A stretch of DNA of 64,000 nucleotides from Paraburkholderia youngii (GCF_013366925.1 NZ_JAALDK010000002.1:1-64000), one strand, 5' to 3'. Positions 8,316-16,996 are shown, counted from the first letter of the stretch. A program made the numbers and translations. The notes: generated by a model from the letters alone, not told the origin.

Positions 8316-9296
8316 ATGAAGCGATTCGATATTTTCAATGGCGATGCGGACGGCATTTGCGCGCTGCATCAGTTGCGGCTCGCCGAGCCTGCCGACACCA
8401 TCCTGATCACCGGGGCCAAGCGCGAGGTCACGCTGCTGCACCGCGCGAACGCGCAGCCGGGCGACAGCGTGACCGTGCTGGATATTTCGCTCGATGCGAA
8501 CCGCGATCCATTCGTCGCGTTGCTGGCTCTTGGGGTAAAGATCGACTATTTCGATCATCATTTCTCGGGACCGATACCCGCAAACGCGTTGCTGACGACG
8601 CATATCGATACGTCACCAGATACGTGCACGGCGCTGCTCGTGGACCGCCATCTGCAAGGCCGGTACACGCGCTGGGCGGTGGTCGCGGCCTATGGCGACA
8701 ACCTGCATCCGGCAGCGCACCGGGCCGCCACCGCGTGCGCGATGAACTCGTCCGACGAGCGCAAGCTGCGTGAACTTGGCGAAGCGATCAACTACAACGC
8801 GTACGGGGATAGCGTCGGCGATCTTGCCGTCGATCCCGTCGACATGTATCGCGCAATCCAACCCTATGCGGACCCGCTCGAGTTCATTGCGTCGACCAGC
8901 GTGCTGCCCGAACTGCAGGCGCGGCGCACTGAAGACCTCGAGATGGCCTTGGGACTCGTGGAAGTCCGGCGGCTCGCCAATGGAACGCTGCACATTCTCC
9001 CCGACGCGGCTTGGGCGCGGCGCGTGCGAGGCGATTTCGCGAATCTCGTTGCGCGGCGCGACCCGGCGCGAGCGCACGCTGTACTGACAGCCGGCGCCGA
9101 TGGCCGATACACGGGCAGCGTGCGGGCTCCGCTCGATTGCCCGCGTGGCGCCGACGTACTTTGCAGAAAGTTCGGCGGAAACGGCAGGGTCGCCGCCGCC
9201 GGTATAGACGGGCTCGATCGCGCGCGGCTCGACGAATTCGCGGCAGCGTTCAGCATCGCGTTTTGCGGCGAATCTCGGGGGGCGGGTGGCCGGTAA
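8316..9296 (+). CDS. DHH-family phosphoesterase-like protein
   Basis: 326 aa from ATG 8316, with GGAG 6 nt upstream. Features of the DHH superfamily: FNGDADGICALHQL near the N-terminus (motif I, DxD), VLDISLD (motif II) and IDYFDHHFSG near residue 75 (the DHH motif). A C-terminal GGNGRVAAAGI resembles the GGG(H)xxAxG substrate-binding element of DHHA1. The family includes RecJ, nano-RNases and cyclic dinucleotide phosphodiesterases; the size fits an NrnA-like or related hydrolase, but the substrate is unknown. It is divergent from the APH/kinase gene with about 300 bp between, and lies in the stress block. Confidence 0.8.
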   Translation: MKRFDIFNGDADGICALHQLRLAEPADTILITGAKREVTLLHRANAQPGDSVTVLDISLDANRDPFVALLALGVKIDYFDHHFSGPIPANALLTTHIDTSPDTCTALLVDRHLQGRYTRWAVVAAYGDNLHPAAHRAATACAMNSSDERKLRELGEAINYNAYGDSVGDLAVDPVDMYRAIQPYADPLEFIASTSVLPELQARRTEDLEMALGLVEVRRLANGTLHILPDAAWARRVRGDFANLVARRDPARAHAVLTAGADGRYTGSVRAPLDCPRGADVLCRKFGGNGRVAAAGIDGLDRARLDEFAAAFSIAFCGESRGAGGR

Positions 9297-9608
9297 TCGA
9301 TTGCTGCATCGTCGCTTGGTCAGCGGGGACGGGCTTGATGCAAGTCAACGATCGCCGGCCGCTGCGCATCGATCATTGGGCTGTACTGGAACCGGGGGCC
9401 GATCATCAGTGGCCGGTTCTTTGTGATGGGCGCATCGCACGGCGGAATCGACGCGTTGCAACGACTGGTCGACACGCCGGGCGAGCGGATTCGAAGTGGG
9501 TGCCGAAGGGAGCACGGCGACGCGTCCTTCAGCGCCTGTCCATTGCGTCGCCTCGTGCCTGCCTGCATCGATGTGCGGCAGCGCAGGGCACTCGATACGG
9601 AGATCACT
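9297..9608. other. 312-bp interval with a possible CheB-methylesterase remnant
   Basis: No intact gene is seen. On the plus strand at about 9411-9480 a short stretch reads RFFVMGASHGGIDALQRLVD, which matches the start of CheB-type methylesterase domains (GASxGGxxAL). The similarity ends abruptly and no catalytic His or Asp region follows, so at most it is a decayed fragment. The ribosome site GGAG for the next gene lies at its right end. Confidence 0.35.
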
Positions 9609-10298
9609 ATGCAAGCCTCGGACATCATGACGACCCAGGTCGTGTCGATCGCACCGGACAGCTCGGTCTACGACGCGGCACAGTTGCTCGCCGACAGCAA
9701 GATCAGCGGCATGCCCGTTCTCGACGACAAAGGCAGCGTGATTGGCATCGTCAGCGAGGGCGATCTGCTCCGGCGCGTCGAAACCGGCACCGAAACGCCG
9801 CGGCGCTCGTGGCTAGCCCAGTTCATCGCGCCTACGCGTCAACTCGCGGTCGAGTATCTGAAAGAGCGTTCGGTTCGGGTGCGTGACGTGATGAGCGCCC
9901 CCGCCGTCACCGTCGACGAATCCGCGCCGCTGACGGCGGTCGCCGAACTGCTCGGGCGCAAGCACATCAAGCGTCTACCGGTCTTGCGCGACGGCAAGCT
10001 CGTCGGCATCGTCAGCAGGGCTAATCTGGTGCGGGCTCTCGCGAGTTGCGCACCCGCACAGCTCGATTCGCAACCGTCGGACGAGCAGATTCGCGCCGCG
10101 ATCATGAAGGAACTCGAAGGACAGCGTTGGGCGCTGGACGCCGACGACCTGATCGTCACGGATGGCGTCGCTCATTGCTGGGGACCGATACGCTCCGAGG
10201 AAGAGCGCCAGGCGATCCTCGCCGCGGCCGCGCGCGCTCCAGGCGTAAAAGAAGTAAAGGATCATCTGGAATATCCGGTCCCGTTCACGCCGATGTGA
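9609..10298 (+). CDS. CBS-pair protein with C-terminal BON-like domain
   Basis: 229 aa from ATG 9609 with GGAG upstream. It has two CBS motifs: ASDIMTTQVVSIAPDSSVYD followed by GIVSEGDLLRR, and VRDVMSAPAVTVDESAPL followed by GIVSRANLVRAL near residue 145. The last 65 residues (from SDEQIRAAIMKELEGQRWA) look like a BON fold, a pairing seen in many proteobacterial stress proteins. CBS pairs bind adenosine nucleotides and sense energy charge; here no enzymatic domain is attached. A comparable CBS protein, Hrp1 (Rv2626c), belongs to the DosR regulon. Confidence 0.88.
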   Translation: MQASDIMTTQVVSIAPDSSVYDAAQLLADSKISGMPVLDDKGSVIGIVSEGDLLRRVETGTETPRRSWLAQFIAPTRQLAVEYLKERSVRVRDVMSAPAVTVDESAPLTAVAELLGRKHIKRLPVLRDGKLVGIVSRANLVRALASCAPAQLDSQPSDEQIRAAIMKELEGQRWALDADDLIVTDGVAHCWGPIRSEEERQAILAAAARAPGVKEVKDHLEYPVPFTPM

Positions 10299-10318
10299 AC
10301 AGGGGCGCTTCGGTCACG

Positions 10319-10648
10319 TCACTGGGCCTCGCTGTCCAGCAGCGCATCGAGCTTGTAAAGGCGCATCTCCCAGATCAGGCTCAATACATGAAAAGAGTCT
10401 TCCAGTCCCTGCAGGCAGTGTCGCGCAATGGATTGATCGACTCCGCCAACGGCAAGGCCATGCAAAAGCGCCCGTTGCCGCAGCAGACGTTGATGGGATA
10501 TGGCGACCCGGGCCCGAGTGGCGGCTTCGTAGCGGATCGCCGCGGACAGCTCCGTCGATTCCGCGTCGTTCCGCGCAGTCGCGTCCGCGGCGCAGGCGAA
10601 TGCATGAACCCGGAGTTCGGTAACCTCTCCATTCATGACGACATCCAT
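10319..10648 (-). CDS. Hypothetical protein
   Basis: 109 aa, opens MDVVMNGEVTELRVHAFACA and ends LYKLDALLDSEAQ. The family was not recognised. The protein is mostly predicted helix with no signal peptide or membrane segment. Third codon positions are moderately GC-rich, weaker than in the neighbours, so its reality is uncertain. A second Met (10634-10636) could be the start. It lies convergent to the CBS-BON gene, whose stop is 20 nt away, and divergent from the phosphoribosyltransferase. Confidence 0.45.
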   Translation of the reverse strand: MDVVMNGEVTELRVHAFACAADATARNDAESTELSAAIRYEAATRARVAISHQRLLRQRALLHGLAVGGVDQSIARHCLQGLEDSFHVLSLIWEMRLYKLDALLDSEAQ

Positions 10649-10809
10649 TGTCTCTATTGCGGATCATGTCGCTGTCTCGAACGCCAACTACTGACCTAAG
10701 TCAATCGAACTGCGCTTAGATTGCGCTGCGTCGAGGAACGTTTGATGCTAGCGATCGATGGCATAGTGACCGAGGCAACGCGCTCGGGCGTTGCGGGGGA
10801 GAAAAGGTA

Positions 10810-11487
10810 ATGGGCAACCGGTTTCGCGACCGCGTCGACGCGGGCAAACAGCTAGCCCACGCGCTGCGCGACTATCAGGGTCGCGGCGATCTGGTCGTGC
10901 TGGCCCTGCCGCGCGGCGGCGTTCCTGTCGCGTTCGAAGTGGCGCGGGAGTTGCGCGCGAAGCTCGACGTTCTGGTCGTCAGAAAGCTTGGCGCGCCTCA
11001 AGACGAGGAACTGGCGATGGGCGCCATCGCTTCCGGGGGCGCCCTCCATCTGGAGAGGTCGGTACTTCGCGAACTGCAGATCAGCGACACCCAATTGACC
11101 GATGTGATCGCCCGCGAAAGGGCGGAACTCACGCGCAGGGAAGTCGCGTACCGTGGGGACAGCCCCCCGGCGGCAGTGCAGGGCAAGACGGTGATCGTGG
11201 TCGACGACGGCATCGCGACGGGGGCGTCGATGCATGCGGCGATCGACGCACTCCGTGACAGACATCCTGCCCGGATCGTGGTGGCGGTCCCGGTGTCGCA
11301 ATCCGATGCGCCGATGTCATTCGAAGGAATCGCGGACGCGTTCGTCAGCGTGTTGCAGCCGGACTGGCTGATGGGGATCGGCGGGTTCTATGTGAATTTC
11401 GACCAGACGAGCGATGAAGAAGTCCGCGCGTGTCTCGCTGCGGCGCGCGGTTGGGAGCCCGAGCAGAGCTCTGACTCGGTCGGGTGA
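10810..11487 (+). CDS. Phosphoribosyltransferase-domain protein
   Basis: 225 aa. The PRPP-binding loop VIVVDDGIATGASM is near residue 125 and a second PRTase element, LALPRGGVPVAFEVAREL, is near residue 35. This class differs from nucleotide-salvage enzymes and is often fused to or beside dienelactone hydrolases or Hsp20/universal stress genes; mycobacterial Rv0571c is a DosR-regulon example. The true substrate is unknown. The ATG at 10810 has an AAAAGG-type site just upstream. It ends 55 bp before the next CBS gene, probably in the same transcript. Confidence 0.88.
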   Translation: MGNRFRDRVDAGKQLAHALRDYQGRGDLVVLALPRGGVPVAFEVARELRAKLDVLVVRKLGAPQDEELAMGAIASGGALHLERSVLRELQISDTQLTDVIARERAELTRREVAYRGDSPPAAVQGKTVIVVDDGIATGASMHAAIDALRDRHPARIVVAVPVSQSDAPMSFEGIADAFVSVLQPDWLMGIGGFYVNFDQTSDEEVRACLAAARGWEPEQSSDSVG

Positions 11488-11542
11488 CGGCGCAGCGAAC
11501 GGATACACGGCGGCAGGCCGTGTCGAACGTGGGGCATGTATC

Positions 11543-11992
11543 GTGAATACAGGAACCATCTGTACGCGGGACGTCACCGTCTGCCGACGGCAAGCGACGA
11601 TTCTCGAGGCCGCGCAGCTGATGCGCGAACAGCATGTCGGCGACCTCGTGGTGGTTGAGACGATCGGCGGGCACAGCGTGCCTGTCGGGATGCTGACCGA
11701 TCGCGACATCGTGTTGGCCATCGTGGCCAAACAGGCCAACCCCGAGAAGATCTTCGTGAACGACGTGATGTCGTCGCCGCCGGCGCTCGTCGCCGAGGGG
11801 GACGATCTCTGGCTTGCCGCCTCGCGAATGCGTCTGAACGGCGTGCGGCGCCTGCCGGTCGTCGACACCACAGGCGCGCTCACCGGCATCGTGACGCTCG
11901 ACGATCTGCTCGAGGCGGTGGCTGGGCTTCTGTCGGAGCTATCGCTGGTGACGGATCGCCAGCCCCACATCGAAGAGAAGAACCGCGCGTGA
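11543..11992 (+). CDS. CBS-pair protein
   Basis: 149 aa from the GTG at 11543 (MNTGTICTRDVTVC), preceded by TGGGG; longer in-frame extensions carry no domain. It consists of a single CBS pair: TICTRDVTVCRRQATILEAA with GMLTDRDIVLAIV, and VNDVMSSPPALVAEGDDLWL with GIVTLDDLLEAVAG. Small stand-alone CBS proteins bind ATP/AMP and are common in energy-stress regulons. It follows the phosphoribosyltransferase closely. The exact start is the main uncertainty. Confidence 0.85.
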   Translation: MNTGTICTRDVTVCRRQATILEAAQLMREQHVGDLVVVETIGGHSVPVGMLTDRDIVLAIVAKQANPEKIFVNDVMSSPPALVAEGDDLWLAASRMRLNGVRRLPVVDTTGALTGIVTLDDLLEAVAGLLSELSLVTDRQPHIEEKNRA

Positions 11993-12143
11993 CGCCGACC
12001 CGGTGCATGCATTGACCCGGATCAACATCCGCGCCGCGAGGCGCCGTAGGCTTGTAAGTGGAACGCCGGTCAGACAGCGGCCAGCAAGACGACGCGATTG
12101 ACCGGATGCAATTCGACTGTCTTGATCGAAGGCACCGCAAATC

Positions 12144-12713
12144 ATGGAAGACGCTCTCGAAAGGCGCGCGCTGCTGCTTCATCTGGGGCGCGTGATGCAA
12201 TTGATCGTTCGGCTCGACGAAATGGCGCCGAGTGCGGCAACCATTGGCGAGCTGATCGCGCGATACCCGATTCTCGGTGACGAGCCGCTGCTCGCGCAGC
12301 TGCGCCCCGATATGCCCGTGGACGCGTTCAGGTCCCGTGCGCTTCACGCGTTCTGCAGGTGGCCGCAAGGGTTGCTCGACGACCCTCTCGACAGGGACGC
12401 GCTGGCCGCATCCGTGCGCGCGTCTCTGTTCAGTGACCATCCGCGAGGCTGGCGTGCCTATGTGGTCGGCTTGCGCCGCGACGTCGCGTGGTTCGATGCG
12501 AAGGCGACGAAGCGGCGCTCGCCGCGTCGCGTCGCGGACGTGGCGCCGCCGCTTCCGGACGACGGCCCGCCGGCATTCGATGCGCCGGCCGGCCGAGGCA
12601 TCGCGACGGACATCGAGCGCGGCTTCGGCGCCGCGGGTCATTCGATCGAAAGCGTGGAAGGGGCGAGACGGCTAGATGACGGCCGCGCCGACGAGCAACG
12701 GGTCGCGCAGTGA
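12144..12713 (+). CDS. Hypothetical protein
   Basis: 189 aa from ATG 12144, no recognised family. The first 110 residues look like a compact helical domain (ALLLHLGRVMQLIVRLDEMA, then IGELIARYPILGDEPLLAQL). The last 70 are Arg/Asp/Pro-rich and probably disordered. No signal peptide or transmembrane segment is visible. It lies 151 bp after the CBS gene on the same strand and is convergent with the TpsB gene. Codon use matches its neighbours, which supports a real gene. Confidence 0.6.
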   Translation: MEDALERRALLLHLGRVMQLIVRLDEMAPSAATIGELIARYPILGDEPLLAQLRPDMPVDAFRSRALHAFCRWPQGLLDDPLDRDALAASVRASLFSDHPRGWRAYVVGLRRDVAWFDAKATKRRSPRRVADVAPPLPDDGPPAFDAPAGRGIATDIERGFGAAGHSIESVEGARRLDDGRADEQRVAQ

Positions 12714-12762
12714 GACTAGCGCTCAGGCGTCGTTGACGGTCGGGAGATGACGTGTCGATGGC

Positions 12763-14520
12763 TCATGTTCCGAGCGACACGTACAAGAGCACGATCGGCG
12801 CCTTCGAACCATTTGGCGTCGCCGAGCGTAATGGCGCGCCGTAGGTGCAGCGAAAATCCACGAATCTCGACCATTGGAAGCGCACGCCCGCGCCGACGCC
12901 CGCGAGCAGCCCGGGATTATTCTCCGCGGGCTGATCGATGGTGGTCCATACGCGGCCGGCATCGAAAAACACAAAAGGTTGCACGACTGCGTTGCTCGCG
13001 CCGAGAGCGATCGCAGGCGTGCGCACCTCGGTCTGGATGTTCCAGCCGCGATCGCCGAGCGTCACGTATGGGTCGTAGCCTCGCACACTGGACTCCCCGC
13101 CGAGCCCCATCTCCTCACTCGGCAATAACGTGTTCGGCGTCCACTGAAACGTTCCGTTCGTGATCAGTGTGAAGCCCGCCCCAAGCGCGGTGGCGCGCGA
13201 TGCAGTCAACTGCATATAGATGTAGCGGGACGTCGCGCCCTGCCGCGCGGCGTTGAATGCCGCGTCCTGATTGCTGCCATCCCATCCACCCGGACTGGCG
13301 ACGAGTGTCGCCGCGGCATGCGCCGCGCCCGCGTCGGTCGGTTTGCTGATGCTGTAAGCCAACACGAACTGATGGATGTGCGTATTCGAGTTGAAAACCT
13401 GGGAGCCGCCGAATTCCAGATCGTTGTTGCTCCGCTTGAAGTCGTATCCGATCTGGACGAGCTGGGTGGTGTCCGTGATGGTCGGCAGACGCAAGTCATA
13501 ACGGACGCTAAGCTGCGCGGAAATGCCCGTTTGCCCATACGTGTCGGGCAGGCGTGGCGTGCTCTGCGCGTAGACGCCGAACAACTCGATCGTGTCGAGC
13601 CAGGGCAGCGGCGCCGTGTAGTTCAGCGCGTGCGCGGTGAAGCGGGCGCGGTTCGGGCGGCCTTCGATATCCGGATTGCCGCTGAAAAAATCGTTGCTGG
13701 CCGTGAATTGATAGGCGATCTGCTGATCGAGCCCAAACAGGTTGCCGTAGCCGATGCCTGCAAAGAACCGGTCACGGTCGAGGTCCGGCACGCCTTCATT
13801 GTCGTAACCCGCGCTGACCCGAAGCGGCAGACGGTCTTCGGTTTGCAGCACGACGTCGGTCGTGTCCGCTGCTTCACCGGGTGCAAAAACAGCATCGACC
13901 CGTCGATAAGGATTCGCGTTGAGCACGGCGAGTCCCTTCGAGACCGTCGCTTGCGGGATCGGTGCGCCGGGTTCGAGCGGCATTTCACGTTCGAGAAGGC
14001 TGCTCGAAAAGTAGGTGTTGCCGCTGGCATGAACCCGCCCGAGCTTGAACTCGGCAATGGCGATACGAACGACCCCCGAGCTGACGTCCTGTTCCGGCAC
14101 GTAGACGTCGACGAGCGGCTTTCCCGCTGCCCGATACCGCGCGACCACGGCGCGGCGAATCTCGGCGAGGCGGCCGAAAGTCAGCGGCTTGTCCAGGTCC
14201 GTGGCGAAGCTCTGCAGGAACGCGTCGTCGAGTACGGGCAGTCCTTGCGCGACGATGCGTTGTTGCTGCGTCGGTGATGCCGTCGCGGACGCGGTGGCCG
14301 GTTCGAAGACGAGCCCGGCAAGCCGCTCGACTGCGATCCGTGCGGACTCGGCCTGCGTTTCCGGGGAGGAGGGCGGCGGCGCGCTTCGCGGCGCCTGCGG
14401 GGCGGGTTGAGGCGCGACATCGCGCCATGCCTGTGCGGCTACGGGTGAGGTCTGCATGAGGCCCGCGATGCACGACGCGGTCATCAGGACGGCAGTGCAG
14501 TCGGCGGATCGCGGTTTCAT
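12763..14520 (-). CDS. TpsB-type outer-membrane transporter (ShlB/FhaC family)
   Basis: 585 aa. A signal peptide (residues 1-30, ending VAAQA) is followed by a Pro-rich linker, a POTRA_2-like region with LPVLDDAFLQSFATDLDKPL, a second POTRA with VHASGNTYFSSSLLEREM, and a 16-strand-type barrel with SSVRGYDPYVTLGDRGW, the Omp85/TpsB VRGY motif that inserts into the pore. Such proteins secrete a large TpsA exoprotein (hemagglutinin or hemolysin) across the outer membrane. No TpsA gene, which would carry the TPS N-terminal domain, is adjacent, so it is an orphan here. It is divergent from the polygalacturonase gene with 367 bp between. Length and motifs look intact. Confidence 0.88.
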   Translation of the reverse strand: MKPRSADCTAVLMTASCIAGLMQTSPVAAQAWRDVAPQPAPQAPRSAPPPSSPETQAESARIAVERLAGLVFEPATASATASPTQQQRIVAQGLPVLDDAFLQSFATDLDKPLTFGRLAEIRRAVVARYRAAGKPLVDVYVPEQDVSSGVVRIAIAEFKLGRVHASGNTYFSSSLLEREMPLEPGAPIPQATVSKGLAVLNANPYRRVDAVFAPGEAADTTDVVLQTEDRLPLRVSAGYDNEGVPDLDRDRFFAGIGYGNLFGLDQQIAYQFTASNDFFSGNPDIEGRPNRARFTAHALNYTAPLPWLDTIELFGVYAQSTPRLPDTYGQTGISAQLSVRYDLRLPTITDTTQLVQIGYDFKRSNNDLEFGGSQVFNSNTHIHQFVLAYSISKPTDAGAAHAAATLVASPGGWDGSNQDAAFNAARQGATSRYIYMQLTASRATALGAGFTLITNGTFQWTPNTLLPSEEMGLGGESSVRGYDPYVTLGDRGWNIQTEVRTPAIALGASNAVVQPFVFFDAGRVWTTIDQPAENNPGLLAGVGAGVRFQWSRFVDFRCTYGAPLRSATPNGSKAPIVLLYVSLGT

Positions 14521-14887
14521 CGATCGCTTTCATGCAAAGCGCTGAGCCTACCGGCAGCAGGCTGCGGCGACCAGGCGCGCGCGTCGCGCTGCAAACGATG
14601 CCATCGCGCATGTAATACGAGCCTGCCGTTGTTCATTGCGGTACCTGATGACGGATGTAGTTCATCGAATGCGCAGCCGCGCGTCGAAATCATTCTAGTC
14701 GAACCGTCTCGCGTGAAATTCCAAAAGAAACTTGAACCCTCTAAACGGCTCCGGTCACTTCCTGCCGCGTCCGGGGGTGTGTAGGAAACATTCAGTAAGG
14801 GTATCCACCATGTGTACTGCCGCGAATCTTGTCTTTACTCTTCCAGACTTGTCATACAACTGATGCAATTTGTCCGGAGGAGACCCG
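14521..14887. other. Divergent control region between TpsB and polygalacturonase genes
   Basis: No coding region is supported in these 367 bp. It must hold promoters for both genes. The notable element is TTGTCATACAA just upstream of the polygalacturonase gene, listed separately. The segment is somewhat richer in A+T than the flanks, especially at 14690-14740. Confidence 0.6.
14849..14859. promoter_or_regulatory. GntR/FadR-type operator candidate
   Basis: TTGTCATACAA fits the FadR-subfamily GntR consensus tnGTnnnACna exactly and is palindromic around CAT. It lies 28 bp before the start of the polygalacturonase gene. FadR-subfamily regulators commonly control sugar-acid and pectin use, so the position is meaningful, but a single 11-bp match has limited weight and the regulator is not in the window. 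Confidence 0.4.
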
Positions 14888-16918
14888 ATGTCCAGGCTGT
14901 CGTGCGATCTTGATAAAAATGCGCCCGCAACGGGCGACGCCTTGCGCATTTCGCGCCGTGGCTTCATTGGGCTGGGAGGCGCGTTGGCGGGCAGCGCACT
15001 CCTGCAGGCGTGCGGCGGCGGAGTTTCCGCTGCCGCGGGGGGAGGCGGCAGTTCGACGCCAGCGGCCGGAAGCACGCCGTCAACGGCCGCGGCCGACCCG
15101 ATCTGGGGCCCCGACGGCTCGGCGACGAACATCATCAATGCGCTGCAGAAAATCACCCAGAGCGCTTTCCCGGCCGTCGATTTCCCGGTTGAACAGTACG
15201 GTGCGCAACCGTGCGCGGTCATCGCGCAGGCCAGCCCTTATACGGGCAGTTCATCGCCGGTGAGTACCGGTGCTGGCGTGACCAACGCACCGGGATCGTT
15301 CGATTCACGTCCCGCTTTCCTCGCGGCAATCGCGGCGTGCAGTGCCGCCGGTGGCGGCCGGGTCGTGGTGCCGGCCGGCACGTGGTATTGCGCGGGTCCG
15401 ATCGTGCTGCAGAGTAACGTCAACTTCCATCTGAGCGCGAACTGCACGATCTATTTCAGCCCGAATCCCGCCGACTACGCGAAAGACGGCCCCGTCAACT
15501 GCGGCGCCAACGGCAACCTGTACTACAGCCGCTGGCAGGCAAACGACTGCCTGAACTTCGGCTCGCCCGTGTACGCGCGAAACGCGAACAATATCGCGCT
15601 GACTGGCGAAGGTCCGACATCGGTGCTGAACGGTCAGGCGATGACGCCGTTCGCCGGAAGCGGAAACACCAGCACTTGCTGGTGGACCTACAAGGGTGCC
15701 AGTGGCGCATACGGCTGCGCCGGGTCGTCCACGCCGTCGCAGGCTTATACCAACCCGAACAACGTCGATCTGATGGTGGCCGTCCCCACCATTTCGGCCT
15801 CGCTGTACGCGCAGTTGACCAATCCGGCTACGCCCTGGCAGCAGGACCAGAACTACCTGCCGGCGCTCTCCGAAGCGGGCGTGCCAGTCGCGCAGCGAAT
15901 CTTCGGTCTCGGCCACTATTTGCGGCCGTGCATGGTCGAGTTCCTCGGTTGCACGAACGTGCTGATGGAAAACTACCGAACCAACAACACGCCGTTCTGG
16001 CAGCATCATCCGACGGACTGCACCAACGTCGTGATCCGTGGCGTGACAGCCGACAGCATCGGACCGAACAACGACGGCTTCGATCCCGACGCCTGCAACA
16101 CGGTTCTGTGCGACAGCGTCACGTTCAACACGGGCGACGACTGCATCGCCATCAAGTCAGGCAAGGATCTCGACACGGAGTACGGGCCGGCGCAGAACCA
16201 TGTGATCCAGAACTGCATGATGAATAGCGGTCACGGCGGCATTACGCTCGGCAGCGAGATGGGTGGCGGCGTGCAGAACATCTACGCACGCAACCTGACC
16301 ATGCTCAACCAGTTCTGGGCAACGAATTCGCTGAACATTGCGATCCGTATCAAGACGAACATGAACCGCGGAGGCTACGTCAAGAACTTCTATGTGAACG
16401 GCGTCACGCTCCCGCACGGGGTGAGCCTCACCGGCGGCGGCTACGGCAGCAAGATGCTGACAGGCAGTCCGATCAACAGCACCGTGCCCATCGGTGTGGC
16501 CACCGCAACCGCCGCTAATCCGTCCGCGTCTCAAGGCGGCCTGATCACGTTCGATTGCGATTACCAGCCTGCTGCCGATGCCATCCGCACCCGCCCCGCG
16601 CTCATTGACAACGTCAACATCACGAACGTCAATGCCTCGAACGTGACATTGGGCAGTACAACCGGCTCGTGTTTCCAGGCCATCGTTGCACAAGGTCCAG
16701 TTGCGTTCGACTACAACGGTCCGGCGCCTGCGCCGAGCGTCCCGGCAATCACCGGAGTGACGATTTCCAACTGTGATTTCGGCACACCCGCCGCTGCGGG
16801 GCCTGCTAGCGCCAGCACGCCGGGACCGATCTACCTCTACAACGTGCACGACATCACGTTGCAGAACGTGATCATCGCTGGGCAGACGCTCAATCAGACG
16901 CTGTCGGATCCGCGTTAA
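14888..16918 (+). CDS. GH28 polygalacturonase, Tat-exported, lipoprotein-like
   Basis: 676 aa from ATG 14888 with a strong GGAGGAG site. The N-terminus carries a twin-arginine signal, ISRRGFIGLGGALAGSALLQ, immediately followed by a lipobox-like ALLQAC and a Gly/Ser/Thr-rich linker, so the protein is probably folded in the cytoplasm, exported by Tat and lipid-anchored. The right-handed beta-helix domain has the GH28 signatures in order: GPNNDGFDPDACN near residue 400, NTGDDCIAIKSG, GHGGITLGSEMGGG (catalytic His) and IRIKTNMNRGG. These place it among exo- or endo-polygalacturonases acting on pectin-derived galacturonans. A plant-associated lifestyle fits. No uronate catabolic genes are in the window. 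Confidence 0.9.
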   Translation: MSRLSCDLDKNAPATGDALRISRRGFIGLGGALAGSALLQACGGGVSAAAGGGGSSTPAAGSTPSTAAADPIWGPDGSATNIINALQKITQSAFPAVDFPVEQYGAQPCAVIAQASPYTGSSSPVSTGAGVTNAPGSFDSRPAFLAAIAACSAAGGGRVVVPAGTWYCAGPIVLQSNVNFHLSANCTIYFSPNPADYAKDGPVNCGANGNLYYSRWQANDCLNFGSPVYARNANNIALTGEGPTSVLNGQAMTPFAGSGNTSTCWWTYKGASGAYGCAGSSTPSQAYTNPNNVDLMVAVPTISASLYAQLTNPATPWQQDQNYLPALSEAGVPVAQRIFGLGHYLRPCMVEFLGCTNVLMENYRTNNTPFWQHHPTDCTNVVIRGVTADSIGPNNDGFDPDACNTVLCDSVTFNTGDDCIAIKSGKDLDTEYGPAQNHVIQNCMMNSGHGGITLGSEMGGGVQNIYARNLTMLNQFWATNSLNIAIRIKTNMNRGGYVKNFYVNGVTLPHGVSLTGGGYGSKMLTGSPINSTVPIGVATATAANPSASQGGLITFDCDYQPAADAIRTRPALIDNVNITNVNASNVTLGSTTGSCFQAIVAQGPVAFDYNGPAPAPSVPAITGVTISNCDFGTPAAAGPASASTPGPIYLYNVHDITLQNVIIAGQTLNQTLSDPR

Positions 16919-16928
16919 AGGCGACGGA

Positions 16929-16957
16929 CCAAAGAGCGGCGAGGCGCCGCTCTTTGG
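16929..16957. terminator. Strong hairpin between convergent genes
   Basis: A perfect 13-bp stem (16929-16941 with 16945-16957) has a 3-nt loop, 11 nt after the polygalacturonase stop and 40 nt before the stop of the convergent GGDEF-EAL gene. No T-tract follows on either strand, so it is not a canonical intrinsic terminator, but the position suggests a bidirectional transcript-end or stabilising hairpin. Confidence 0.6.
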
Positions 16958-16996
16958 CGTCGCAGGGCCGAAGTGAAGTCGTCGCGCGCGGGGCTC

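Noticed and set aside
16929..16957. Classical rho-independent terminator
   Set aside because: The stem is perfect but no T-run follows on either strand; listed only as a hairpin.
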